Below, one piece after another: positions 54,262-63,164 of a stretch of 64,000 nt of DNA. The stretch lies in the NCBI RefSeq assembly GCF_017939705.1, contig NZ_JAGKSQ010000002.1, positions 434,001-498,000 on the forward strand, read 5' to 3'. Within the stretch, counting starts at the first letter, position 1. Each line of letters starts with the position of its first letter. The stretch is from Halalkalibacter suaedae. GTDB lineage: Bacteria > Bacillota > Bacilli > Bacillales > Bacillaceae_D. The notes below the pieces were generated by a model that saw only the letters and a list, made by a program, of their open reading frames with translations, ran no database searches and was not told the origin of the DNA. The position numbers and the translations under genes are program-made.

Positions 54262-55254
54262 CTATCTAGCATAATAATTTTTCACCAATTCTCCCATCAC
54301 CCAATTGGTTCTTGTACCGGTCTCCCCGTTGCTCGGACACTGCTGCCCTTTGCCAGTTAATTCTGCTACAATTGTTTCGAGTAATGGCTGATGGACATGT
54401 TTAGGGGGATCAAAGCTCCATTCCTTTGTTCCATTTTTTGTTGTTAAAACAATTGGCGTGTTACCAAAAGTCGAGAAGCTGATCGTCCCTTCACTACCGA
54501 TAATTTTATTTACATCTAACTCCTCATGAGCAGAATAACACCACTGACCGACACCATGGGTTCCGGATTCAAATTGATACGTACCAGTAACAAGATCTTC
54601 TGCTTCATAATACCCGGATTGATTTGAAGCATATCCACTAACGGATTTAATCGGTCCTAGTAAGAAGTCTAATATATCAAGTGTATGACTTCCTAAATCG
54701 TAAAATAGTCCACCACCCGACAAATGGGGTTGAACCCTCCACGGGGGATTTACCATATTCTTTTCCTTTTCAGAAACCTGTTGATACTGAATGGTCGAGA
54801 CAAGGCGAACATCCCCGATTACATTATCTTCTAGTAGCTCTTTTATTTTTAAGAACCTCGGTTGTGCTCTCCGATAATAAGCTACATATAATGGAACTTG
54901 AGCTACCCTACAAGCATCCACCATTTCTTCACACTCATTAACATTTAATGCCATGGGTTTTTCAACATAAACGACCTTCCCTGCCTTGGCTGCCTTCAGT
55001 GTGTATTCTTTATGTAAACCTGGTGGTGTTGCTATGTATATAGCATTAATTTCCGGATCATTAATCAATTCATCCGCGTTATCATACCACTTTGGAACCA
55101 TATGCCTTTTTGCATAATCCTCTGCTAGTTTACCAGTTCTTCTCATTACAGCAATCAATTCCGAATTCTCTATTTTCCCAAAGGCAGGACCACTTTTGAC
55201 TTCTGTTACATCCCCACATCCAATAATTCCCCACTTTACCTTTTCGAAATTCAT
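54262..55254 (-). CDS. Gfo/Idh/MocA family NAD(P)-dependent oxidoreductase
   Basis: 330 residues. N-terminal Rossmann motif WGIIGCGDVTEVKSG, then IYIATPPGLHKEY and the EKPMALNVNE lysine motif. A C-terminal substrate domain holds GGGLFYDLGSHTLDIL with the catalytic His. These enzymes oxidise sugars, inositols or sugar acids; the substrate is unknown. AGGAGG precedes ATG 55254. Confidence 0.9.
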   Translation of the reverse strand: MNFEKVKWGIIGCGDVTEVKSGPAFGKIENSELIAVMRRTGKLAEDYAKRHMVPKWYDNADELINDPEINAIYIATPPGLHKEYTLKAAKAGKVVYVEKPMALNVNECEEMVDACRVAQVPLYVAYYRRAQPRFLKIKELLEDNVIGDVRLVSTIQYQQVSEKEKNMVNPPWRVQPHLSGGGLFYDLGSHTLDILDFLLGPIKSVSGYASNQSGYYEAEDLVTGTYQFESGTHGVGQWCYSAHEELDVNKIIGSEGTISFSTFGNTPIVLTTKNGTKEWSFDPPKHVHQPLLETIVAELTGKGQQCPSNGETGTRTNWVMGELVKNYYAR

Positions 55255-55348
55255 GTCAGTCCTCCTATGCTAAAATTCAGTTCAATTTAACATATTAACA
55301 TTATTTACCGTTTGATAGGCAGAATTTTTGTTAAAGTTAAGTAAAAAA

Positions 55349-55376
55349 AAGAGACAGATATCACCTGTCTCTTTCG
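55349..55376 (-). terminator. Intrinsic terminator of cysJI
   Basis: AAAGAGACAG pairs with CTGTCTCTTT; TTTTTTTAC follows on the minus strand. Confidence 0.85.
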
Positions 55377-55382
55377 TTCAGA

Positions 55383-57104
55383 CTAATTATGAAAATTCGT
55401 TCCATCCGTTGTTTCTGCAATTACACCAGTCCGTACAACGAAGTCACCGAAATGTTCGCCTTCTGTACGTTCTTTTGCATAGTTAGCAAGAAGGGCTCTT
55501 AATTCATTCAGAATCTCTTCTTCCCCAATATTTTCACGATACATTTTGCTTAACCTGCTTCCATCATGAGCAGCACCTAAATACATATTGTACTTACCAG
55601 GTGCTTTACCAATGAAGCCAATTTCACCTAATGCCGGACGACCACAGCTGTTCGGACAGCCTGTCATACGAATTGTGATCTCTTTATCTTTTAAGCCGTT
55701 CGCATCAACAATTGCATCAATCTTTGTTAATAGCTCAGGTAAGTAACGCTCAGCTTCCGCCATTGCCAAACCACATGTTGGCAACGCGACACAGGCAAGA
55801 GAACTACGGCGAATCGCTGTATAATGTGCACCATCTGTTAAACTATATTGCTCAATTAGTTCGGTAATTTTCTTCTTCTTTTGACTCGTCACATTTGCAA
55901 TGACAAGGTTTTGATTACCAGTTAATCGGAAATCCCCTGTATGGATTTTGGCAATCTCACGTAAGCCTGTCATTAGCTTATAGTTTTCATAATCGGCAAT
56001 CCGACCACCTTCAACGAATAAAGTAAAATGCCATTTACCTTTAACACCCTTTACCCATCCGTAACGGTCACCATTATGATCAAAATGAAATGCTTTTGCT
56101 TCATCAAGACTCCAGCCTAAACGATTCTCAAGCTCTTCTTTCACCGTTTCCAAACCAAGACGATCAACCGTATACTTGAAACGAGCATTTTTTCTTTCTG
56201 AACGATTTCCGTAATCACGTTGAATCGTAATGATCTTTTCAGAGATGTCATACAATTGTTCTGGCTTACAGAAACCAATCACTTTAGCAAGCTGAGGATA
56301 TGTTTCTTTGTCACCATGAGTCATTCCCATACCACCACCGATAGCTACGTTAAATCCAATAAGCTTATTATCTTCAACGATGGCAATGAAACCAAGATCT
56401 TGCGAAAAGACATCAATATCGTTTGATGGTGGAACCGCAATACCAATTTTGAACTTTCTTGGTAAATAAAGCGGACCGTACATTGGCTCAACCTCTTCAT
56501 CAACTTCAGGGGAACTAGCCACTTTCTCTTCATCAAGCCAAAGCTCATGGTAGGCTCTTGTACGTGGTAACAGTTCATCACTTAGCTGTTTAGACCATTT
56601 AAAAACTTCCGTATGAATCTCAGATTGATCTGGATTTGGATTACACATCACATTACGGTTAACGTCTCCACAGGCTGCAATTGTATCTAACATTGATGCA
56701 TGAATATCTTGAATTGTTTGTTTCATGTTCCATTTCAATATCCCATGCATTTGAAACGCTTGTCGAGTTGTCAGCTTCAACGTACCATTTCCATATTTCT
56801 GTGCGAGTTCATCCATTACAAGCCATTGATCAGCAGTTGAAACCCCACCTGGCGTACGAACACGAAGCATAAATTGGTATGCAGGCTCTAGTTTTTGCTT
56901 ATGACGCTCATTTCGAAGGTCACGGTCGTCCTGCAAGTAGCTACCATGGAATTTCATCAGACGATTATCATCATCAGAGATACCTGAGCTAATTCGTTCT
57001 AGCATCGTTTCTCTCAGCGTACCACGTAGATAGTTACTTTCTTCTTTTATACGCTCAACATCGCTTGGCGATCCTTCTGGTGCTTTTAACGTTTTATTTG
57101 CCAT
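55383..57104 (-). CDS. cysI: Assimilatory sulfite reductase hemoprotein subunit
   Basis: 573 residues. The siroheme-4Fe4S cysteines are in [16 protein letters not shown] (~440) and [16 protein letters not shown] (~480). Sulfite-binding basic residues are in the N-terminal half ([10 protein letters not shown]). It reduces sulfite to sulfide with six electrons from CysJ. AAAGGAG precedes ATG 57104. It follows cysJ by about 30 bases, forming cysJ-cysI. Confidence 0.96.
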   Translation of the reverse strand: MANKTLKAPEGSPSDVERIKEESNYLRGTLRETMLERISSGISDDDNRLMKFHGSYLQDDRDLRNERHKQKLEPAYQFMLRVRTPGGVSTADQWLVMDELAQKYGNGTLKLTTRQAFQMHGILKWNMKQTIQDIHASMLDTIAACGDVNRNVMCNPNPDQSEIHTEVFKWSKQLSDELLPRTRAYHELWLDEEKVASSPEVDEEVEPMYGPLYLPRKFKIGIAVPPSNDIDVFSQDLGFIAIVEDNKLIGFNVAIGGGMGMTHGDKETYPQLAKVIGFCKPEQLYDISEKIITIQRDYGNRSERKNARFKYTVDRLGLETVKEELENRLGWSLDEAKAFHFDHNGDRYGWVKGVKGKWHFTLFVEGGRIADYENYKLMTGLREIAKIHTGDFRLTGNQNLVIANVTSQKKKKITELIEQYSLTDGAHYTAIRRSSLACVALPTCGLAMAEAERYLPELLTKIDAIVDANGLKDKEITIRMTGCPNSCGRPALGEIGFIGKAPGKYNMYLGAAHDGSRLSKMYRENIGEEEILNELRALLANYAKERTEGEHFGDFVVRTGVIAETTDGTNFHN

Positions 57105-57134
57105 TTTTCAGTAAAACTCCTTTCGACCAAAAAC

Positions 57135-58970
57135 TCAATATACGTCGCGCTGGTAACGTTTTTGTTGCTGCATGTCAGCAAGATAGCTTTCCGCTTGTTC
57201 TCTGCTCATGCTGCCTTCTTTTTCAATAATATCGATAAGTGTATTGTGAACATCATGTGCCATATGCTTTTCATCACCACAAATGTAAACAACCGCCCCA
57301 GCTTCAAGCCACTCATATAATTCCTTACTATTTTCTTGCATTCTATTTTGAACATACACCTTTTCAGCTGTATCACGTGAGAAAGCAACGTCCATCTTGG
57401 TTAAGACACCATCTTTTAATGCCTTTTGCCATTCTATTTGATAAAGGAAGTCTGTTACAAAATGCTGATCACCAAAGAATAACCAAGATTTCCCTTCTGC
57501 TCCAGTTTCCTCACGCTCTTGAATGAACGAACGGAATGGTGCAATGCCTGTCCCAGGTCCAACCATAATGATTGGAGTATCAGGGTTTTCTGGCAACTTA
57601 AAGTTTTCGTTATGTTGTACGAAAACCGGAAGTGTATCACCAGGCTCTAATCGCTCTGAGCATAAGATTGAACAAACTCCATTACGCTCGCGTCCGTGTG
57701 CTTCATAACGAACCGCACCGATCGTTAAGTGCACTTCGTCTGGATTTGCTGATAAACTACTTGCAATCGAATATAAGCGAGCTGGCATTTTACGTAAAAT
57801 ACCAGTGATTTCTTGAGCTGAAACGTTCCAAGGACCGAAATCTTTTAGCAAATCAAGTAAATCATGTCCATCTAGATAGGCTTTTAATTTATCTTCGTTT
57901 CCTGTAGATACAAGGTCTTTGAGCTCACTATTTGAGGAAAGCTCAGCAGCCTTTTGAATAATTGGTTTCGTCAGTATAGTAATTTCATAATAAGAAATAA
58001 GTGCATCTTTAAGTGAACGTGTTTCACCTTGCTTATTCAATGTTACTGTTTCTTCTGAATTCCAGTTCATTTCTTTAATTACCATATCTACAAGTATTGG
58101 ATCGTTTTCTGGATAAACCCCAAGGCTGTCACCAGGTTGGTATGTAAGACCAGAGCCTTCAAGTGATATCTCGAGATGTCGTGTTTCTTTGTTTGAGCCA
58201 CGGCCATTTAAATTTAGATTTTCTAGCACTTCCGCTCTAAATGGGTTTGTGCGAGAAAATTCCGATTCGACAGCTGCTTCAGTAGACACTTGTGCTTCTG
58301 GAGTTGCTGTTTCACCTTGTGCTTCACTTAGGCCATTAATAACCCCTTCGATCCACTCTGCCGCTGGTTCATCAAAATCAAGATCACAGTCAACACGAGG
58401 ATAAATGCATGTTCCACCAAGCTCTAGAAGCTTTTCATCAAAGTCTTTCCCTGTCTTACAGAAAAATTCATAAGAACTATCTCCAAGCGACAGAACAGAG
58501 TAGCGAAGATTTTCAAGCTTAGGTGCACGCTTCCCGTGAAGGAATTCATGGAATGAGATCGCATTATCTGGTGGATCGCCTTCTCCATGCGTACTAACAA
58601 CGATAAGAAGGTTTTCTAGCTTCTTAAGATTGTTTGGTTTGAAATCGTTCATTGATGCGACAGTTACCTTAAAGTCTTTTGCCTCAAGAGCTTTCCCTGC
58701 TTTCTTAGCAAGTGCTTGTGAGTTTCCTGTTTGTGACCCAAATAAGATTGTTACATCCTTTGAGATCGTTTGTACTGGAGCTGCGGCTGGCGTCACCGAT
58801 TCAATTGCTTGAGCACCCTGCTCTGGAGCACTAACGACTGAAGTAGCCGATGATGCAGCAATATAACCACTTAACCAAACCTTTTGTGATTCTGTTAATG
58901 TTGGTAGAAGGCGATTAAGAAGCTCTACCTGTTCCTGATTAAAAGGACTGTTCATTACCTGAAGTTGCAA
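57135..58970 (-). CDS. cysJ: Assimilatory sulfite reductase flavoprotein subunit
   Basis: 611 residues. Flavodoxin FMN domain (~70-205; LFGSQTGNSQALAKK, STHGEGDPPDNA), FAD domain (RLYSIASS; VCSILCSERL) and NADPH domain (MVGPGTGIAPFRSF; YICGDEKHMAHDV). It carries NADPH electrons to CysI. I chose TTG 58970 (MQLQVMNSPFNQEQ), as in B. subtilis CysJ, because GAGGTG lies 7 bases upstream; the longer frame to 59045 adds 25 residues without a site. The promoter is at 59075-59103. Confidence 0.95.
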   Translation of the reverse strand: MQLQVMNSPFNQEQVELLNRLLPTLTESQKVWLSGYIAASSATSVVSAPEQGAQAIESVTPAAAPVQTISKDVTILFGSQTGNSQALAKKAGKALEAKDFKVTVASMNDFKPNNLKKLENLLIVVSTHGEGDPPDNAISFHEFLHGKRAPKLENLRYSVLSLGDSSYEFFCKTGKDFDEKLLELGGTCIYPRVDCDLDFDEPAAEWIEGVINGLSEAQGETATPEAQVSTEAAVESEFSRTNPFRAEVLENLNLNGRGSNKETRHLEISLEGSGLTYQPGDSLGVYPENDPILVDMVIKEMNWNSEETVTLNKQGETRSLKDALISYYEITILTKPIIQKAAELSSNSELKDLVSTGNEDKLKAYLDGHDLLDLLKDFGPWNVSAQEITGILRKMPARLYSIASSLSANPDEVHLTIGAVRYEAHGRERNGVCSILCSERLEPGDTLPVFVQHNENFKLPENPDTPIIMVGPGTGIAPFRSFIQEREETGAEGKSWLFFGDQHFVTDFLYQIEWQKALKDGVLTKMDVAFSRDTAEKVYVQNRMQENSKELYEWLEAGAVVYICGDEKHMAHDVHNTLIDIIEKEGSMSREQAESYLADMQQQKRYQRDVY

Positions 58971-59044
58971 AAATACCCACCTCACAAAGGAAATATAATT
59001 TATCATCCCTAATTTTTCAATTATTGGAATCAACAATTCTAGCA

Positions 59045-59059
59045 TTCACTATTAGTGAA
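59045..59059. promoter_or_regulatory. Palindrome in the cysJI leader (candidate operator)
   Basis: TTCACTATTAGTGAA is a perfect palindrome lying just downstream of the predicted transcription start. It could be a regulator site for sulfur control, such as a CysL-type or repressor operator. Confidence 0.4.
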
Positions 59060-59074
59060 AGAATGATTAATTTT

Positions 59075-59103
59075 ATCATAGTTCTACAATCCCTATGAGT
59101 CAA
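59075..59103 (-). promoter_or_regulatory. cysJI promoter
   Basis: On the minus strand TTGACT (59103-59098) and TATGAT (59080-59075) are 17 bases apart. The leader to TTG 58970 is about 100 bases. I see nothing else specific in 59104-59387. Confidence 0.65.
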
Positions 59104-59387
59104 GTCGGTTTTTCATAATAAACCATTCTTTCTTTTAAAATAAGACAATTTATAACACATAATCTTTTACGTTCTAAAGCAGAAATCCTGTTAGATCTTT
59201 ATAATAGTAAGTATCAAAATCCTATTGTATGATATCATTTTAAAACTTCCCGATAAACTGTCTGAACCTTTTATTAAAAGAATATTTTAGGAGCAGGTAA
59301 CAAACCACGGATCCTTTAATTTATTATTTGTTTACAATTTTCCTTAACTGGGAATTGAAGATTAACGAATTAAAGGAGGAATTAGCA

Positions 59388-59456
59388 ATGATCAGAACTA
59401 TCCTAATGGTAATTGGAGCAATTGTTGTGATTGGCTTCATTATTTCTTTATTGTAA
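59388..59456 (+). CDS. 22-residue hydrophobic peptide
   Basis: ATG 59388 follows AAAGGAGG. The product is almost entirely one membrane span (MIRTILMVIGAIVVIGFIIS plus LL). No family recognised. The strong ribosome binding site supports translation. Confidence 0.5.
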   Translation: MIRTILMVIGAIVVIGFIISLL

Positions 59457-59467
59457 TCAATAGCAAA

Positions 59468-59714
59468 GAGGCTAGGACATATGTGTATGAGCTAACTTAA
59501 AACCTGAACAAAGTTAGATAGTGTATCGACACCGCTCCTGAAATATACTTCGCTTTCCGCGGGAAGCCGGTGAGCCTCTTCGTGCCACGGCACTGCGGGG
59601 TCTCACCTTTGGCTTTTCATTCCGCAGGAGTCTACGTATATTCATGCGCTAAATAAATGCTTTGTTCAGAATCTAAGTTAATTACTCAATTACTTTAGTT
59701 AGGGTCACAGCCTC
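59468..59714. repeat. Type-2 intergenic repeat, copy 2 (uninterrupted)
   Basis: Same ends as 49016-49434 (gaggctaggacat and inverted cagcctc), with the inner GC-rich hairpin in the opposite orientation. Landmarks are CGCTTTCCGCGGGAAGC, GAGCCTCTT and TCCGCAGGAGTCTACG. It fills most of the 59457-59739 gap. Confidence 0.8.
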
Positions 59715-59739
59715 AATAATGCTCACCCAAGCAAATCAC

Positions 59740-60309
59740 TTACTTATCCCTGTTTTCAACATCATGAGAAACAAAACTACTATTTCTATCAACACAGGTG
59801 TAGATAGATCTTCCTAAATATAAAGGAATTGATAACTTCTCAAAGTCAGGTAATCCGTTTTCTTGAAACTTGCTTTGATCCTGATAAAATTGAACAATAT
59901 TACCGACAAACCAATCATGATCTCCATACGTCTGACTATCGAAAACTTCACATTCATAAGCAATATAAGCATCCTTTAAAATAGGGGTATTTGTGATTAT
60001 TCCTTTTTCGAAATTCACTCCCCCTTGTTCAAATTTATTTGTACTTGACCCTGAAAATACCCCTGCTTCTTGTATAAATCTTGCCTTTTCAAAAGGGAGG
60101 AAATTTACAGCAAAAGACCCCGCTTGTTTAATCAGTTGATATGTATGCCTTTCACGTCCGATAGCTACACCGTACATTGGCGGATTATATGAAATATACG
60201 AATGCCACCCAACTGCCATTACATTTTCCTTTCCGTTGTGAGAAACAGTCACGAGGGCAACCATCCCTGGGTAACTATGCATAACTTGTTTGTTTATTGC
60301 CTTAATCAT
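59740..60309 (-). CDS. Flavin reductase-like (flavoredoxin) protein
   Basis: 189 residues of the FMN-binding split-barrel flavin reductase family: MVALVTVSHNGKENVMAVGWHS at the start, YGVAIGRERHTYQLI and the GSFAVNFLP strand. It likely binds FMN and reduces flavin or a small partner. GGGAGG precedes ATG 60309. It is adjacent to a quinone-type dioxygenase on the same strand but has a separate spacer with a hairpin. Confidence 0.86.
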   Translation of the reverse strand: MIKAINKQVMHSYPGMVALVTVSHNGKENVMAVGWHSYISYNPPMYGVAIGRERHTYQLIKQAGSFAVNFLPFEKARFIQEAGVFSGSSTNKFEQGGVNFEKGIITNTPILKDAYIAYECEVFDSQTYGDHDWFVGNIVQFYQDQSKFQENGLPDFEKLSIPLYLGRSIYTCVDRNSSFVSHDVENRDK

Positions 60310-60415
60310 ATTATTACCTCCCTAATCTTTTAAACTTATTCTCTCATAGTTTTTAAATTATATTGAAATATATTTTAGCGGAATTTTTGTATTCTTGAAA
60401 TACTTGACATAATTA

Positions 60416-60451
60416 AGGACCCAGAGTCATATAGACTGCGGGTCCTTAGTC
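60416..60451 (-). terminator. Hairpin after the dioxygenase gene
   Basis: AAGGACCC pairs with GGGTCCTT with an inner AGTC/GACT stem. Confidence 0.6.
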
Positions 60452-60476
60452 ATGTGTATTAGAAGTCTTATTGGTA

Positions 60477-61454
60477 TTATTCCTTCACAAACTCTTTTGT
60501 ACTTCTTACTGTATTAATTGGACGAACCATTTTCTCGATTTCTTCACGTTTGGATTCCAAAAACGGAGGTAAAGATAACTTCTCTCCTAATGTTTCGTAT
60601 GGTTCATCACCCATAAATCCAGGCCCGTCTGTAGCAAACTCAAATAAAATTTGTGGAGCAACTCGTGCGTAAAGTGATTCAAAGAAAAAACGATCAACAT
60701 AGCCAGATGTCTGCATCCCAAAACTTGGTAGCCTATCAATCCACTCATTTAATACATTTCGGTCTTCAACACGAAAAGCAACATGATGAACTGTACCAAA
60801 CCCCTGTCTTGATTGAGGAAGAACGACATTATGCTCTGCAATGACTTGGGCCCCGTTTCCACCCTCTCCAACCTCAAACAAGTGGAAAGAACCTTCTTGA
60901 GCAACTTCTTTAAACAAAAGAACCTTTTCAAGTACTTCTTTAAAATGATCAAAGTTAGCAATTCTTATGAAGATTGGACCTAATCCGGTAATCGCGTATT
61001 CTAAAGGAATCGGTCCCTTTTTCCAAGGTTCTCCTGCTTCAACACCTTGATTGAATTCATCGGAGATTAATTGATACTGCTGTTCATCGAAATCAATAAA
61101 AGAAAGAGTCTTTTTACCAAATTGCTCTTTAATTCCTTCGTGCTTCACATTTAATCGTTCAAACCTTGTTAGCCAGTATTCTAATGCTGCATCACTTGGT
61201 ACGCGAAATGATGTCTTTGAAATTTCATTCGTCCCGTGTCTTCCCTTAGGAATACCAGGGAAATCAAAAAATGTCATATCAGTACCAGCACTACCTACAT
61301 CATCAGCAAAAAACAAATGATAGGTTTGGATATCATCTTGGTTAACCGTCTTTTTAACCAAACGCATTCCTAGAACATAAGTGAAAAATTCATAATTTTT
61401 CTCTGCACTGCTAGTAATTGCTGTTACATGGTGTATCCCTTTTAAATGATTCAT
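60477..61454 (-). CDS. Ring-cleaving dioxygenase, MhqO/MhqA type (VOC family)
   Basis: 325 residues with two tandem VOC domains. Metal ligands are visible as His in LKGIHHVTAI (~9), His in GTVHHVAF (~218) and Glu in ILFEFATDGPGF (~269). B. subtilis MhqA/MhqE/MhqO are induced by quinones and catechols and help remove them. The operator-like repeat AAGTTAT-N4-ATAACTT sits just upstream. GGAGG precedes ATG 61454. Confidence 0.9.
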   Translation of the reverse strand: MNHLKGIHHVTAITSSAEKNYEFFTYVLGMRLVKKTVNQDDIQTYHLFFADDVGSAGTDMTFFDFPGIPKGRHGTNEISKTSFRVPSDAALEYWLTRFERLNVKHEGIKEQFGKKTLSFIDFDEQQYQLISDEFNQGVEAGEPWKKGPIPLEYAITGLGPIFIRIANFDHFKEVLEKVLLFKEVAQEGSFHLFEVGEGGNGAQVIAEHNVVLPQSRQGFGTVHHVAFRVEDRNVLNEWIDRLPSFGMQTSGYVDRFFFESLYARVAPQILFEFATDGPGFMGDEPYETLGEKLSLPPFLESKREEIEKMVRPINTVRSTKEFVKE

Positions 61455-61483
61455 CTAATCCTCCAATGAGCATAGCTTCTCTT

Positions 61484-61501
61484 AAGTTATTAAGATAACT
61501 T
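61484..61501. promoter_or_regulatory. Inverted repeat upstream of the MhqO-type gene
   Basis: AAGTTAT (61484-61490) and ATAACTT (61495-61501) flank a 4-base centre, 30-47 bases before the start codon. MarR-type quinone repressors such as MhqR bind palindromes of this size, though the B. subtilis MhqR sequence differs. Confidence 0.4.
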
Positions 61502-61650
61502 TTATTTTATGGTATGTTGAGAAAGCTATACGCTTCTTTTTTATTTAAATGATTAATAATTCTATATTGAATTAATTTATAACCCAACTATATCATAGTG
61601 ATTAAAATGAAGTCAATAATATCAATTTCATTCCTAGGCTATGTCTTTAC

Positions 61651-62355
61651 TTGATAAATTGGTTTATTTTTTTCAAGGAACGTTTATACTTTGTTGTAAA
61701 GGAGGGGCTTTCAATTACGATCATTTTTTATATTATCATTGCATGCGTGATTTCCTTCATACCGATCCTACGTACGATTTTTGGAAGCTATCACACACTT
61801 ATACATGAAACAGGTCATGCGATTATAGCAATTATAACAAGAGGAAATGTACGTTCCATTTCTCTATTTTCAAACACTGAAGGAGTAGCTCACACAAGTT
61901 ACCGATCTTGGTTTGGTGGAGTGATTACTAGTTACTTTGGCTATACCTTCGCAACATTGTTTACAATTTCCTCGTTTTTTTTGATCTATCACCATCACTA
62001 CACGGCCTTATCGTATTGTTTAATCGTTTTAGCTACAATCAATTTGTTTCTCTGGGTTCGCAATACATATGGAATCCTATGGCTTATATGCTTTCTTTCA
62101 CTTATGATATTTATTGAGTATAATCAGCTACTTACCTTTCGAATCCATTTTTTGACTCTTTTATCAAGTATACTATTGGTTCAATCACTATTAAGTTCTT
62201 TTATAATATTTCGGTTAAGTATTGTTCATTCCAAAGGGGCTGGAGATGCAACAAGCCTGAACAAACTAACAGCAATCCCTACCCTACTTTGGGGTCTACT
62301 ATTCTTTGTTCAAGCACTATATGGTACTTATTTTGTTATTACGAATTATCTATAG
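61651..62355 (+). CDS. M50-like membrane metallopeptidase (HETGH)
   Basis: 234 residues with five or six membrane spans. The zinc motif HETGH follows the first span (SYHTLIHETGHAIIAII), as in M50B-like intramembrane proteases. The second metal ligand, usually in an NxxPxxxLDG motif, is not obvious, so this is the compact PF13398-type protein of unknown substrate. The start is probably TTG 61651; its ribosome binding site is weak. A MITE begins 8 bases after its stop. Confidence 0.75.
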   Translation: MINWFIFFKERLYFVVKEGLSITIIFYIIIACVISFIPILRTIFGSYHTLIHETGHAIIAIITRGNVRSISLFSNTEGVAHTSYRSWFGGVITSYFGYTFATLFTISSFFLIYHHHYTALSYCLIVLATINLFLWVRNTYGILWLICFLSLMIFIEYNQLLTFRIHFLTLLSSILLVQSLLSSFIIFRLSIVHSKGAGDATSLNKLTAIPTLLWGLLFFVQALYGTYFVITNYL

Positions 62356-62363
62356 ATAAAACA

Positions 62364-62514
62364 GAGGCCACTGAAAAAGATAAGGTTTTAATCTTTTTAG
62401 CGGCCTTCAAGCAACGAACGGAGCCGTTGCATTCTTTTAAGCCTGTGTTTTTTTCATAGCAAGCGCCATTACAACTTCCTCGATTCTGTTCAAAGAGACT
62501 CTTTTAATGGCCTC
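62364..62514. mobile_element. MITE-like element, second copy (151 bp, diverged)
   Basis: It starts GAGGCCACTGAAAAAG and ends with the imperfect inverse CTTTTAATGGCCTC. It shares the inner GGAGCCGTTGCATTCTTTTA-like block with 49110-49283. No matching target duplication flanks it. The sequence to its right (from 62515) resembles one arm of a type-2 repeat. Confidence 0.75.
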
Positions 62515-62575
62515 ATGCAAAAGCCGCAGGTGAGATTGCACACTGCAAAGGAGTCCCCTGATAAACGTAACTTTT
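62515..62575. repeat. Remnant of a type-2 repeat arm next to MITE copy 2
   Basis: ATGCAAAAGCC-GCAGGTGAGA aligns with AATGAAAAGCCAAAGGTGAGA of the intact copy at 59468-59714 (reverse complement). Only this arm is left. From here to 62969 I see only AT-rich, non-coding sequence. Confidence 0.45.
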
Positions 62576-62969
62576 GATTGGCGGCTGTTTTTCTTTTTTT
62601 AGGTTTAGAATTTGTTTTGGATTAACTACTAAAATCTCAGCTACAATCTGAACTTGCAAGTCGAACTAGAGGATTTTTCATAGCAGTGTCTATGCTCTAA
62701 CTCACCTTTTTACATTCTATTTGCTAGCCTTTTTAATTCTTCTGTATGCTAGAATACCTCTTGATCAAGGAGCTCGTTTGATTTTAGCGTGATTACTTCT
62801 TTATAGTATCCGTCTCATAAAGGATAGACCTTAGATTCTTTACTGCGAAGAGTATTTCAACTAGTTGTTGAGATTTTGAACGAGTGATTTCATCAGTTTC
62901 TTTGGCTGAAATTTTACTGTTCTATTGATATTTACTTATAAGAGCAGAAAAATTCCATCTTACCTTTCA

Positions 62970-63100
62970 TCAAAGCGGACGGGATGGGCGGGCCGACTCC
63001 TGCAGGAACAAAGGGCAGGTTGAAATCCACCGGCGTAGCCGGTTAGTTCAACGCCCTCCTGCGGAAAGCGTGCCCCCCATCCCGGTAGCGGTGTCGAAGC
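62970..63100 (-). repeat. Type-1 GC-rich intergenic hairpin repeat, copy E
   Basis: Intact copy in the orientation of A and C. Middle arms are GTTGAA and TTCAAC, as in copy D, and the tip is ACCGGC-GTA-GCCGGT. It lies between convergent genes. Confidence 0.9.
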
Positions 63101-63164
63101 AACTTTTACAGCCATCGCTGAATGTTTTACGATATACAACTTTCCACTAACCTTGCCTCTTATT

